Part shown: one piece after another, positions 35,954 to 44,907 of the stretch | Numbering within the stretch: the first letter of the stretch is position 1 | How the letters are laid out: each line of letters starts with the position of its first letter | Translations under genes and position numbers: made by a program | The notes under the pieces: generated by a model | What the model was told of the DNA's origin: nothing | Database searches by the model: none | Seen by the model: only the letters and a program-made list of their open reading frames with translations | Source: Pseudomonas graminis | Lineage (GTDB): Bacteria; Pseudomonadota; Gammaproteobacteria; Pseudomonadales; Pseudomonadaceae | Direction of reading: 5' to 3' | Length of the DNA: 64,000 bases | NCBI RefSeq assembly: GCF_004364335.1 | Contig: NZ_SOCR01000011.1 | Location: 1 to 64,000, forward strand

Positions 35954-37531
35954 TCATTCCCACTCAATCGTCGCAGGCGGCTTGCTCGACACGTCATAAG
36001 TCACGCGCGAAATACCTTCGATCTCATTGATGATCCGGCCGCTCACCGTTTCCAGGAGTTCGTAAGGCAGGTGCGCCCAACGTGCGGTCATGAAGTCGAT
36101 GGTTTCTACCGCACGCAGGGCCACGACCCAGGCGTAACGACGACCATCACCGACCACGCCAACCGATTTCACCGGCTGGAACACAACGAATGCCTGGCTG
36201 ACTTTGTGGTACCAGTCGGCTTTGCGCAGTTCTTCGATGAAGATGTGGTCGGCGCGACGCAGCAGGTCGGCGTATTCCTTCTTCACTTCACCGAGGATGC
36301 GTACGCCCAGGCCCGGGCCCGGGAATGGGTGGCGGTAGACCATGTCGTACGGCAGGCCGAGTTCGAGGCCCAGACGACGGACTTCGTCCTTGAACAGTTC
36401 GCGCAGTGGCTCGACCAGTTTCAGGTTCATCTCTTCCGGCAGGCCGCCCACGTTGTGGTGCGACTTGATAACGTGGGCCTTGCCGCTTTTGGCGCCAGCG
36501 GACTCGATCACGTCGGGGTAGATGGTGCCCTGGGCCAGGTACTTGATGTTGTCGAGCTTGGTCGACTCGGCGTCGAACACGTCGATGAAGGTGCGCCCGA
36601 TGATCTTGCGCTTCTTCTCCGGGTCGCTTTCGCCGGCCAGGTTGTTGAGGAACTGGTCCTCGGCGTTGGCGCGGATCACCTTGACGCCCATGTTCTCGGC
36701 GAACATTGCCATGACTTGCTCGCCTTCGTGCAAACGCAGCAGGCCGTTGTCGACGAAGACGCAGGTCAGCTGGTCGCCGATGGCTTTGTGCAGCAGGGCC
36801 GCGACCACCGAGGAGTCAACACCGCCGGACAAGCCCAGCAGCACGTTGTCGGTGCCGACCTGGGCGCGAACCTGGGCGATGGCGTCTTCGGCGATTTTCG
36901 ACGGGGTCCACAGCGCTTCGCAGCCGCAGATGTCGAGGATGAAGCGCGACAGGATGCGACCGCCCTGCTTGGTGTGGGTCACTTCCGGGTGGAACTGCAC
37001 GCCGTAGTAGCCGCGGGTGTCGTCGGCCATGCCGGCGATCGGGCAGCTCGGAGTGCTGGCCAATACGTGGAAGCCTTCCGGGATTTCGGTGACCTTGTCG
37101 CCGTGGCTCATCCATACATCGAGACCGAAAACGCCATCGGCGTCGACGTGGTCTTCGATGCCATCCAGCACGCGGCTCTTGCCGACGACGTCGACTCGGG
37201 CATAACCGAATTCACGCAATTCGGAGCCAGCCACGCGGCCACCGAGCTGCTCGGCCATGGTTTGCATGCCGTAGCAGATACCGAAGATCGGCACGTTGAG
37301 GTCGAACACGGCCTGCGGCGCGCGCGGGCTGTCAGCCACGTGGACGGACTCGGGGCCGCCGGCGAGGATGATGCCTTTCGGGGCGAATTCGCGTATCGCT
37401 TCGTCCGACATGTCGAACGGGTGCAGTTCGCAGTAGACGCCGATTTCGCGAACGCGACGGGCGATCAGCTGGGTGTACTGGGAACCGAAGTCCAGGATCA
37501 GGATGCGGTGGGCGTGAATGTCGAGGGCCAT
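35954..37531 (-). CDS. guaA: GMP synthase (glutamine-hydrolysing)
   Basis: GuaA aminates XMP to GMP. The start at 37531 (525 residues, MALDIHAHRILILDFGSQYT) is the family start; an ATG two codons upstream is also possible. It has an N-terminal class I glutamine amidotransferase (GICYGMQTMAEQLGG with the nucleophile Cys), an ATP-pyrophosphatase domain with the P-loop LGLSGGVDSSVVAALL, and the C-terminal dimerisation domain (HPFPGPGLGVRI, ending PPATIEWE). It follows guaB on the same strand. Confidence 0.98.
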   Translation of the reverse strand: MALDIHAHRILILDFGSQYTQLIARRVREIGVYCELHPFDMSDEAIREFAPKGIILAGGPESVHVADSPRAPQAVFDLNVPIFGICYGMQTMAEQLGGRVAGSELREFGYARVDVVGKSRVLDGIEDHVDADGVFGLDVWMSHGDKVTEIPEGFHVLASTPSCPIAGMADDTRGYYGVQFHPEVTHTKQGGRILSRFILDICGCEALWTPSKIAEDAIAQVRAQVGTDNVLLGLSGGVDSSVVAALLHKAIGDQLTCVFVDNGLLRLHEGEQVMAMFAENMGVKVIRANAEDQFLNNLAGESDPEKKRKIIGRTFIDVFDAESTKLDNIKYLAQGTIYPDVIESAGAKSGKAHVIKSHHNVGGLPEEMNLKLVEPLRELFKDEVRRLGLELGLPYDMVYRHPFPGPGLGVRILGEVKKEYADLLRRADHIFIEELRKADWYHKVSQAFVVFQPVKSVGVVGDGRRYAWVVALRAVETIDFMTARWAHLPYELLETVSGRIINEIEGISRVTYDVSSKPPATIEWE

Positions 37532-37562
37532 AGTCATTCTCGTCGAAAATCAGAAACAAGAC

Positions 37563-37583
37563 GGGGCTGTCATGAACAGCCCC
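37563..37583 (-). terminator. Hairpin between guaB and guaA
   Basis: GGGGCTGT (37563-37570) pairs with ACAGCCCC (37576-37583), followed on the minus strand by GTCTTGTTTCTG. It may partly terminate guaB transcripts and reduce guaA expression. Confidence 0.5.
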
Positions 37584-37629
37584 GGTACACAATTCGTGAA
37601 ACGCGCCTGGGTCATCAGGCGCGTTCCGA

Positions 37630-39099
37630 TCAACCTACGCGGTAGTTCGGCGCTTCCTTGGTGATCTGCACGTCGTGAACGTGGGACTCCGCCATGCCGG
37701 CACCGGTGATGCGTACGAATTCAGGCTTGGTGCGCATTTCGTGGATGTCGGCGCTGCCGGTGTAACCCATCGAAGAGCGCAGGCCGCCCATCAACTGGTG
37801 AACGATGGCAGTCAGCGAACCCTTGTACGCAACGCGGCCTTCGATACCTTCCGGCACGAGTTTTTCCGCGCCGTCGGACGAGTCCTGGAAGTAACGGTCC
37901 GACGAGCCCTGGGCCTGGGACATTGCGCCCAGCGAACCCATGCCGCGATAGGCCTTGTACGAACGGCCCTGGAACAGCTCGATCTCGCCCGGTGCTTCTT
38001 CGGTACCGGCAAACATCGAACCCATCATCACGCAGTAGGCGCCAGCAACGATGGCCTTGGACAGGTCACCCGAGAAACGGATGCCGCCGTCGGCGATCAG
38101 CGGAACGTCAGTGCCTTCCAGTGCCGAAGCCACGTTGGCGATGGCGCTGATTTGCGGGACGCCCACGCCAGCCACGATACGGGTGGTGCAGATGGAGCCA
38201 GGACCGATGCCGACCTTGACGCCGTCAGCGCCGGCTTCAACCAGTGCGAGCGCAGCGGCGCCGGTGGCGATGTTGCCGCCGATGACCTGGACGTCAGGGA
38301 AGTTCTGTTTGACCCAGCGAACGCGGTCGATCACGCCTTTGGAGTGACCGTGAGCGGTGTCGACAACGATGACGTCCACGCCCGCAGCAACCAGTGCGCT
38401 GACCCGTTCGCCGGTGTCTTTACCGGTGCCGACCGCAGCGCCGACACGCAGACGACCCTGGTCGTCCTTGCTCGCCAGCGGCCAGGCTTTGGATTTCTCG
38501 ATGTCCTTGACGGTCATCATGCCCTTGAGCGCGAAGTTGTCGTCGACGATCAGGACTTTTTCCAGACGGTGCTTGTGCAACAGATCGCGCACTTCGTACT
38601 TGTCGGCGCCTTCGCGGACGGTGACCAGACGCTCTTTCGGCGTCATCACTTCGCGAACAGGCACATCAAGACGGGTTTCAAAGCGGACGTCGCGGGAGGT
38701 CACGATGCCGACGAGCTCGCCGTCATGCAGGACCGGAACGCCGGAAATGTTGTGTTGACGGGTCAGTTCGAACAGATCGCGAACGGTGGCGTCAGCCTCG
38801 ATGGTGATCGGATCCTTGACCACACCCGCTTCGAACTTCTTGACCTTGCGCACTTCGGCAGCTTGCTGCTCGACGGTCATGTTCTTGTGGATGATGCCGA
38901 TGCCGCCTTCCTGAGCCATGGCGATGGCCAGACGGGCTTCAGTGACGGTGTCCATAGCGGCGGAAACGAGGGGGATGTTGAGTTCGATGCCACGGGTCAA
39001 TCGTGTTTTCAGACTGACTTCGTTGGGAAGCACCTCGGAATAACCGGGCACAAGGAGAATGTCGTCGAATGTAAGGGCTTCTTGGCTTATACGCAGCAT
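37630..39099 (-). CDS. guaB: Inosine-5'-monophosphate dehydrogenase
   Basis: GuaB oxidises IMP to XMP with NAD+, the first committed step to GMP. The 489-residue product has the catalytic barrel (MLRISQEALTFDDILLVPGY) with an inserted CBS pair (about 95-205), where ATP/GTP bind in Pseudomonas enzymes. The active-site loop GIGPGSICTTRIVAGVG carries the nucleophile Cys, and the flap has GMGSLGAM. It is 92 bp upstream of guaA. Confidence 0.98.
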   Translation of the reverse strand: MLRISQEALTFDDILLVPGYSEVLPNEVSLKTRLTRGIELNIPLVSAAMDTVTEARLAIAMAQEGGIGIIHKNMTVEQQAAEVRKVKKFEAGVVKDPITIEADATVRDLFELTRQHNISGVPVLHDGELVGIVTSRDVRFETRLDVPVREVMTPKERLVTVREGADKYEVRDLLHKHRLEKVLIVDDNFALKGMMTVKDIEKSKAWPLASKDDQGRLRVGAAVGTGKDTGERVSALVAAGVDVIVVDTAHGHSKGVIDRVRWVKQNFPDVQVIGGNIATGAAALALVEAGADGVKVGIGPGSICTTRIVAGVGVPQISAIANVASALEGTDVPLIADGGIRFSGDLSKAIVAGAYCVMMGSMFAGTEEAPGEIELFQGRSYKAYRGMGSLGAMSQAQGSSDRYFQDSSDGAEKLVPEGIEGRVAYKGSLTAIVHQLMGGLRSSMGYTGSADIHEMRTKPEFVRITGAGMAESHVHDVQITKEAPNYRVG

Positions 39100-39225
39100 C
39101 GCTGGGCTCCCGAGCGGGAAAATGGAAGCGCGCCATTGTACCCAGACACCTGCACTATCTCAATGTAAAGATCAGGCTATTTACTAATGAGCCGGTTTAC
39201 TGCGCCCAATGACAGCAGTACGGAT

Positions 39226-39774
39226 CTACAGCCTGACTTTCACATGGGACACCGGACGGTCCATGCGCTCGGCAAATGCCTCGACGAAGCGGCTTTTGAA
39301 GCCGGCATCCAGCCAGTTGTTGAAGATGAACCCCAGATTCGAAAACCCGCACGGCTCCAAAAACAGGAAGCCGTTGATGTCGTCTTCATGCCGGCATTCG
39401 GGGCACATGAAGTTGTCGGTGTGGCCCGGCATCCAGTCTTCCAGGCTGTCGAACAGGGCTTCGCCGATCTCGCGCCGACACTCCGGGCAACCGGCCTCCT
39501 CCTTGAAACCCTGCTGCGGCGTGTAGATGCATCGCTTGAGGACGATTTCCAGACCGTTGACCGGCTGACCGAACGGCAAGGCGTCAGGGTTTTCGACGAA
39601 ACGCCGTGCGCCCGGGGCAACGGCGTAGGCCATGCGGTTGAAGCTGCGCCCGCAGGTGGTCAGCGATTCCTCGACGACGTTCAGCTTCACCAGCCAGCGC
39701 AGGATCGCCCGCGCCTTCGCTTCGTGCGCAGGAAAGCTGGAGATTTGCGGGACGATGATGCTTTGGGTGTCCAT
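39226..39774 (-). CDS. Conserved protein with CxxC pairs (possible zinc ribbon)
   Basis: The 182-residue protein has two CPEC motifs about 34 residues apart (AGCPECRRE and MCPECRHED), a typical zinc-ribbon layout. Its N-terminal part (ARAILRWLVKLNVVEESLTTCG) looks helical. Relatives lie between guaB and xseA in other pseudomonads, sometimes labelled as transporter ATPases. I see no ATPase motif, so I would not use that name. Function unknown; probably soluble. Confidence 0.7.
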   Translation of the reverse strand: MDTQSIIVPQISSFPAHEAKARAILRWLVKLNVVEESLTTCGRSFNRMAYAVAPGARRFVENPDALPFGQPVNGLEIVLKRCIYTPQQGFKEEAGCPECRREIGEALFDSLEDWMPGHTDNFMCPECRHEDDINGFLFLEPCGFSNLGFIFNNWLDAGFKSRFVEAFAERMDRPVSHVKVRL

Positions 39775-39838
39775 GACGGGCCTGTCTGACGAGTAATCGG
39801 GGGGCGGCAGCTTAATCGCGCTGTCGGTGACGTCAAGT

Positions 39839-40057
39839 ATGGCCGTCGGTGCGCATGTATTGTTGCGTTTCGGCTGGCTGCTCGACTACAGCGCCGAAAG
39901 CGTACTGTGGCGTTTTCTCAGCCGCGCCGAAACCCCCGGTGAATTGCTGCTAGGGGACGACTGTCGTGGCAATCCGACCCCGGTCGACGACGCCGCGAGG
40001 GTTATCATTTCGGTGCTCAAACAGCTCCGAGATAGCCCTGACACTGCCAGCCTGTAG
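39839..40057 (+). CDS. Possible small hypothetical protein
   Basis: A 72-codon frame from ATG 39839 starts MAVGAHVLLRFGWLLDYSAE and ends immediately before a REP element, the usual place for REPs after gene ends. There is no clear ribosome binding site and no recognised family. It is divergent from the zinc-ribbon gene. It could be spurious. Confidence 0.3.
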   Translation: MAVGAHVLLRFGWLLDYSAESVLWRFLSRAETPGELLLGDDCRGNPTPVDDAARVIISVLKQLRDSPDTASL

Positions 40058-40141
40058 GAGCCGGCTTGCTGGCGAACGCGTCCTGTCAGTTGATGAGGGG
40101 TGACTGACCCACCGCGTTCGCGGGCAAGCGCGCTCCTGCAG
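40052..40141. repeat. REP inverted pair
   Basis: TGTAGGAGCCGGCTTGCTGGCGAACGCG at 40052 onward faces CGCGTTCGCGGGCAAGCGCG... ending at 40141. The two halves differ in the middle of the arm, as if built from two REP subfamilies. Confidence 0.8.
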
Positions 40142-40260
40142 GTGATTCGGGCCGTCCGTTAATCTGCGCTGGTGTTGGTAATCCTCGTTGGATGACCACC
40201 CTCAGGTATGAAATCGCAGGTGGAAGGGCATGGATCGCGGTCGGCCTCTGACCGAAGGAC

Positions 40261-40345
40261 GTAGGAGCGCGCTTGCCCGCGATCTGGCGCGCAGCGGCAG
40301 TAAACCAGGTGAATACGGTGGGTCAGCGAACAGCGTCGCCTGTTT
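40261..40345. repeat. Half REP element upstream of xseA
   Basis: GTAGGAGCGCGCTTGCCCGC at 40261 is one REP arm in the same orientation as the previous pair; its partner is degenerate. The rest of 40142-40472 shows no supported gene. Confidence 0.65.
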
Positions 40346-40472
40346 TTACGATGGCTGCGCAGCCGGTAGAAGTACGCACGCCTATAACACCTCGGATTTG
40401 GGCGCTATCTTGGCGCGTGCCGTCAGCGATCTCATCTGGTGACCCGTGCCCCAATGCCTTTATGATGCCGCC

Positions 40473-41852
40473 ATGATCAAAGACCCCTTCGCAAGACTCG
40501 GCCTTGACCGAGACGTCCTCACTGTCAGCCAGCTCAACGGCCGCGCACGCGTGCTGCTGGAAGATGTGTTTTCCAGCATCTGGGTCGAGGGCGAGATTTC
40601 CAACCTCTCAAGGCCCGCCTCAGGGCACGTTTACTTCACGCTGAAGGACTCCGGTGCCCAAGTGCGATGCGCGCTGTTTCGCAGCAACGCAGCGCGGGTG
40701 CGCCAGGCGCTGAAGGACGGTCTGGCGGTCAAGGTGCGCGGCAAAGTTTCGCTGTTTGAGGGTCGCGGCGACTATCAGCTGATTCTCGACACCGTCGAGC
40801 CTGCTGGCGACGGCGCGCTGCGTCTGGCTTTCGATGCGCTGAAAGAAAAGCTCAGCGCCGAAGGGTTGTTCAGCGCCGAGCGCAAGGTCGCCCTGCCCCT
40901 GCACCCCAAGCGCATCGGCATCATCAGTTCCCCGACCGGCGCGGTGATTCGCGACATCATCAGCGTATTCCGGCGTCGCGCGCCCCAGGTTGAACTCACC
41001 CTGATTCCCACCGCCGTGCAGGGCCGCGAAGCCATCGGCCAGATTGTCCGTGCCCTGAAGCTCGCGGATGGAAGGGGCTTCGATGCGTTGATCCTCGCCA
41101 GGGGCGGCGGCTCGCTGGAGGACCTCTGGTGCTTCAATGAGGAAGCCGTCGCCCGCGCCATTGATGCGTGCGTGACGCCGATCGTCAGCGCGGTCGGGCA
41201 CGAAACCGATGTCTCGATCAGTGACTTCGTTGCCGACGTGCGCGCCCCGACCCCCTCCGCCGCGGCTGAACTGCTGGCGCCGGATTCAAGCGACTTGCAG
41301 CGCCGCGTCGACAGCCTGGAGCGCCGGCTGATCAGCCGTATGCAGGATCGGCTGATGCGCGAGCAATTGCGCCTGGACGGTATTTCCCGCCGCTTGCGTC
41401 ACCCCGGCGAGCGCCTGCGCCAGCGGGCCCAGCGCCTCGACGACCTGGACATGCGCATGCGCCGCGCCTTTGAGCAGCAGATGCACAAGCGACAGGTGCG
41501 CATGAGCCATCTGGAAAGCCGCCTGGCCGCGCAACATCCGGGACGCACGCTGATGTTTCTGCGTCAGCGCCTGGCGGTGTTGGCCGAGCGGCTGCCCCGT
41601 GCGATCAAGGAAAATCTCAAAAGCCGTCGCCTGCAGCTGCAAAGTCAGGTGCAGACGCTCAACGTGGTCAGCCCGCTGGCGACCCTTGGCCGTGGTTACA
41701 GTATTTTGCTGGATGAACGCGGCAGGGCCATTCGCGCTGCCGAGCAGACTCATCAGGGTCAGCGCCTGACGGCAAAGCTGGCGGACGGTGAGCTGCAAGT
41801 GCGCGTCGAAGACAATCATCTGACGCCTGTCACCCTTTCACTTCTGGATTGA
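40473..41852 (+). CDS. xseA: Exodeoxyribonuclease VII large subunit
   Basis: XseA with XseB degrades single-stranded DNA from both ends. The ATG at 40473 gives 459 residues. The N-terminal OB fold (VFSSIWVEGEISNLSRPASG) is followed by the catalytic domain (LARGGGSLEDLWCFNEE, SAVGHETDVSISDFVADVRA) and a long arginine-rich coiled coil to the C terminus. It is followed 3 bp later by an M23 peptidase gene, so the two are probably co-transcribed. Confidence 0.97.
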   Translation: MIKDPFARLGLDRDVLTVSQLNGRARVLLEDVFSSIWVEGEISNLSRPASGHVYFTLKDSGAQVRCALFRSNAARVRQALKDGLAVKVRGKVSLFEGRGDYQLILDTVEPAGDGALRLAFDALKEKLSAEGLFSAERKVALPLHPKRIGIISSPTGAVIRDIISVFRRRAPQVELTLIPTAVQGREAIGQIVRALKLADGRGFDALILARGGGSLEDLWCFNEEAVARAIDACVTPIVSAVGHETDVSISDFVADVRAPTPSAAAELLAPDSSDLQRRVDSLERRLISRMQDRLMREQLRLDGISRRLRHPGERLRQRAQRLDDLDMRMRRAFEQQMHKRQVRMSHLESRLAAQHPGRTLMFLRQRLAVLAERLPRAIKENLKSRRLQLQSQVQTLNVVSPLATLGRGYSILLDERGRAIRAAEQTHQGQRLTAKLADGELQVRVEDNHLTPVTLSLLD

Positions 41853-41855
41853 TCG

Positions 41856-42698
41856 ATGCTGCCTTTTCTATACCGTTCGTTGGCTACTGTTACCTTGGTC
41901 TTTTGCGTTGCCCTGCCGGCCTGCGCTGACAGCTACCTTTCCCGCCTGCTCAACAAGCCGGTGCCGGGCGGCGTGGCGGTGGTCGACCTCGGCCCCGCCG
42001 CGCAAGCGCCGAAAGCCACCTGGCAGGGTAAGCCGGTGCTGGTGGTCAAGGATCAGGACGCTCGCTGGCTGGCCATTGTCGGGATTCCGCTGAGCATCAA
42101 GCCGGGCAGTCCTCAGCAGGTCAGCAGCAGCGGCCGCAACCTGCCTTTCGTGGTGGGCAACAAGAAGTACCCGGAGCAACGGATTACCCTGAAGAACCAG
42201 CGTCAGGTCAATCCGAACCCAGACGACTTGAAGCGCATCGAGCAGGAACTCGACGTGCAGGTCCGCGCCTACCGCACGTTCAGTCCCGTGACGCCGAGCA
42301 ACCTTTTGCTGGACAAGCCGGTGGACGGGCCGCTCTCGAGCAAATTCGGTGTCCGGCGCTTTTTCAACGGTGAGGAGCGTAACCCTCACGCCGGACTGGA
42401 CTTCGCAGTCCCTGCCGGGACGCCTATCAAGTCGCCGGCAGCAGGCAAGGTGATTCTGATCGGCAATTACTTCTTCAATGGCAACACGGTGTTCGTCGAT
42501 CACGGGCAGGGTTTTATCAGCATGTTCTGCCACATGTCGAAGATCGACGTGAAAGTCGGCGATGCCGTGCCGCGCGGTGGCGTAGTGGGACGGGTGGGTT
42601 CGACTGGCCGCGCGACGGGGCCGCATATGCATTGGAACGTGAGCCTGAATGACGCGCGGGTGGACCCGGCGATTTTCATTAATGCGTTTCAGCCGTAG
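41856..42698 (+). CDS. M23 family metallopeptidase, periplasmic
   Basis: The 280-residue precursor has a signal peptide (LATVTLVFCVALPACADS, cleavage near residue 25), an N-terminal domain with DUF-type strands, and a C-terminal LytM/M23 domain. The zinc ligands are visible in NPHAGLDFAVP (His, Asp) and GPHMHWNVSL (HxH). It probably cleaves or regulates cleavage of peptidoglycan peptides. It starts 3 bp after xseA. Confidence 0.92.
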   Translation: MLPFLYRSLATVTLVFCVALPACADSYLSRLLNKPVPGGVAVVDLGPAAQAPKATWQGKPVLVVKDQDARWLAIVGIPLSIKPGSPQQVSSSGRNLPFVVGNKKYPEQRITLKNQRQVNPNPDDLKRIEQELDVQVRAYRTFSPVTPSNLLLDKPVDGPLSSKFGVRRFFNGEERNPHAGLDFAVPAGTPIKSPAAGKVILIGNYFFNGNTVFVDHGQGFISMFCHMSKIDVKVGDAVPRGGVVGRVGSTGRATGPHMHWNVSLNDARVDPAIFINAFQP

Positions 42699-42732
42699 CG
42701 CACGATCGCTTTATTAACCCTGCAGGACCCCT

Positions 42733-42833
42733 GTAGGACCGGCTTTAGCCGGGAAGGCATCAGGCGCAACACCGCAACTCTGATGGTGTAAATTCTGGCC
42801 CCTTCCCGGCTGAAGCCGGTCCTACCATGACAG
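42733..42833. repeat. REP inverted pair
   Basis: TGTAGGACCGGCTTTAGCCG at 42733 faces CGGCTGAAGCCGGTCCTACC ending about 42828. It belongs to the same subfamily as the pair at 138-192. Confidence 0.85.
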
Positions 42834-42986
42834 CCGATACACTCAGACCCAACCGTGACGGCAATTTAATCGCGCAGGTCCTCGAAATACGGCAATAACA
42901 TCTCAACCTTAGGCTTATAGCAGTAACTTCTCTCAATTTTTCCCAACCGCTTGCCAGCTTTCACCCCATTGGTTACGTTTGGCGAC

Positions 42987-43064
42987 ATGAAAACCTCTCA
43001 CACCCTCATTCTGATGCGTCAACATCGCTGCCTCTGCCTCGTCAGCGCACGACTGCAAAGCTGA
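42987..43064 (+). CDS. Upstream ORF / candidate leader peptide of leuA
   Basis: A 25-codon frame ATG 42987 to TGA 43064 lies 93 bp upstream of leuA. It reads MKTSHTLILMRQHRCLCLV followed by six more residues: five leucine codons in all, and a compact Arg-Cys-Leu-Cys-Leu-Val core. GGCGA precedes the ATG weakly. Between it and leuA a short hairpin GGCCG/CGGCC (about 43118-43136) lacks a T-run. Position and content suggest a leader peptide controlling leuA by ribosome stalling, for leucine or possibly cysteine supply. No experimental basis. Confidence 0.5.
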   Translation: MKTSHTLILMRQHRCLCLVSARLQS

Positions 43065-43157
43065 ACGCGGTGCCTCGACGCTCATCCCGCAGTGCTACTC
43101 TCGCATCTACCGGCTGGCCGCCTTCTTTCGGCCCTGAGTACAACAAGGATTATTCAC

Positions 43158-44843
43158 ATGACCATGCTCAAAGATCCCTCGACGAAGTACCGCGCCTTTC
43201 CTGTCATCGACCTGCCTGACCGCACCTGGCCTTCCAAGACCATCACTGCGGCGCCGATCTGGTGCAGTTCCGACTTGCGTGACGGTAACCAGTCCCTGAT
43301 CGAGCCCATGGATGCGGTCAAGAAACTGCGTTTCTGGAAGACCCTCGTGCAAGTGGGCGTGAAGGAAATCGAAGCCTCCTTCCCGTCCGCGTCGCAAACT
43401 GATTTCGACTTCGTGCGCACGCTCATCGAAGACGGCCACATCCCGGACGACACCACCATTCAGGTGCTGACCCAGGCTCGCGAAGACCTGATCGCGCGGA
43501 CGTTCGAATCCCTGCGCGGTGCGAAGAAAGCCATCGTGCACCTGTACAACGCCACCTGCCCGTCCTTCCGCCGCATCGTCTTCAACCAGGACAAAGCGGG
43601 CGTGAAAGCCATCGCCGTGAATGCCGCTCAGCTGTTCGTCAAATACGCCGCCCAGCAGCCGGAAACCCAATGGCAGTTCGAGTACTCGCCTGAAACCTTC
43701 AGCGCCACCGAGCTGGAGTTCGCCAAGGAAGTCTGCGACGCCGTTATCGAAGTGTGGAACGCGACGCCGCAGAACAAGGTGATCCTCAATCTGCCAGCGA
43801 CTGTCGAAGTCGCCACCCCGAACATTTACGCCGACCAGATCGAATGGTTCTGCCGCAACATTTCCCGTCGTGACAGCGTGATCATCAGCCTGCACACCCA
43901 CAACGACCGTGGCACCGGCGTCGCCGCGACAGAGTTGGGCCTGATGGCCGGCGCGGATCGTGTTGAAGGCTGCCTGTTCGGAAACGGCGAGCGCACCGGC
44001 AATGTCGACCTCGTGACCGTCGCGCTGAACATGTACACCCAGGGCCTGAATCCGCAGCTGGACTTCTCCGACATCGACGGCGTGCGCAAGGTGGTCGAGG
44101 AGTGCAACCAGATTCCGGTGCACCCGCGTCACCCGTATGTCGGCGACCTGGTGCATACCGCGTTCTCCGGCTCCCACCAGGATGCGATCCGCAAGGGCTT
44201 CACCCAGCAGAAGGACGGCACAATGTGGGAAGTGCCTTATTTGCCAATCGACCCGGCCGACATTGGTCGCAGCTACGAGGCGGTCATCCGCGTCAACAGC
44301 CAGTCCGGCAAGGGCGGGATCACTTACCTGCTCGAACAGGAATACGGCATTTCCCTGCCGCGTCGCATGCAGATCGAGTTCAGCCAGGTGGTTCAGGGCG
44401 AGACCGATCGTCTGGGCCTGGAAATGACGGCTCAGCAGATCTACTCGCTGTTCAAGCGTGAATACCTGCAAGCCAACAAGCCGTACGCATTGGTCAGCCA
44501 CCGCTTGCAGGAAGAGAACGGCAACAGCGCCGTGGAAGTGGAAGTGACCGGCAAGGGTGACAGCGAGAGCAACCTGCGCTGGAAAGGCACGGGCAATGGC
44601 GCGCTGGAAGCATTGGTCGCCGGCCTGCCGGTACCGGTCGAGATCATGGACTACAACGAGCACGCCATTGGCGCAGGCACCACGGCCAAAGCCGCTGCCT
44701 ACATCGAGCTGCGCGTGAATGGCGACCGCGCGGTACACGGCGTCGGTATCGATGAGAACATCACCACGGCCAGCTTCAAAGCCCTGTTCAGCGCCCTCAA
44801 CCGTGGCGTGCTGCAGGCTGAAGAAGCCACCAAAGCGGCGTAA
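43158..44843 (+). CDS. leuA: 2-isopropylmalate synthase
   Basis: LeuA condenses 2-ketoisovalerate with acetyl-CoA, the first committed step of leucine synthesis. The ATG at 43158 gives 561 residues with AAGGA about 8 nt upstream (an ATG two codons later is an alternative). It is the longer type-2 form. The TIM-barrel signatures are SSDLRDGNQSLIEPM and HTHNDRGTGVA; a C-terminal regulatory LeuA domain (about 430-555) binds leucine for feedback inhibition. It stands alone, apart from leuCDB, as usual in Pseudomonas, and ends at a strong terminator. Confidence 0.97.
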   Translation: MTMLKDPSTKYRAFPVIDLPDRTWPSKTITAAPIWCSSDLRDGNQSLIEPMDAVKKLRFWKTLVQVGVKEIEASFPSASQTDFDFVRTLIEDGHIPDDTTIQVLTQAREDLIARTFESLRGAKKAIVHLYNATCPSFRRIVFNQDKAGVKAIAVNAAQLFVKYAAQQPETQWQFEYSPETFSATELEFAKEVCDAVIEVWNATPQNKVILNLPATVEVATPNIYADQIEWFCRNISRRDSVIISLHTHNDRGTGVAATELGLMAGADRVEGCLFGNGERTGNVDLVTVALNMYTQGLNPQLDFSDIDGVRKVVEECNQIPVHPRHPYVGDLVHTAFSGSHQDAIRKGFTQQKDGTMWEVPYLPIDPADIGRSYEAVIRVNSQSGKGGITYLLEQEYGISLPRRMQIEFSQVVQGETDRLGLEMTAQQIYSLFKREYLQANKPYALVSHRLQEENGNSAVEVEVTGKGDSESNLRWKGTGNGALEALVAGLPVPVEIMDYNEHAIGAGTTAKAAAYIELRVNGDRAVHGVGIDENITTASFKALFSALNRGVLQAEEATKAA

Positions 44844-44857
44844 TCCACTGCGATACA

Positions 44858-44897
44858 AAAAGGCCCTGAAGTGCAAGCTTCAGGGCCTTTTGTTTTG
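44858..44897 (+). terminator. Terminator of leuA
   Basis: AAAAGGCCCTGAAG pairs with CTTCAGGGCCTTTT across a 6-nt loop (stems 44859-44872 and 44879-44892), followed by GTTTTG. A-runs on the other side make it bidirectional, also serving the convergent gene ending at 44908. Confidence 0.9.
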
Positions 44898-44907
44898 ACG
44901 CTGATAA

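Noticed and set aside
35846..37645. Plus-strand frame opposite guaA
   Set aside because: guaA motifs are complete on the minus strand; the frame crosses the guaA terminator.
40230..40442. Small frame upstream of xseA
   Set aside because: It is formed mostly by a REP element.
43118..43136. Classic leuA attenuator hairpin
   Set aside because: The stem is only 5 bp and no T-run follows, so a standard intrinsic attenuator is not supported.
43107..44876. 589-codon minus-strand frame opposite leuA
   Set aside because: leuA on the plus strand is unmistakable; the antisense frame has no domain.
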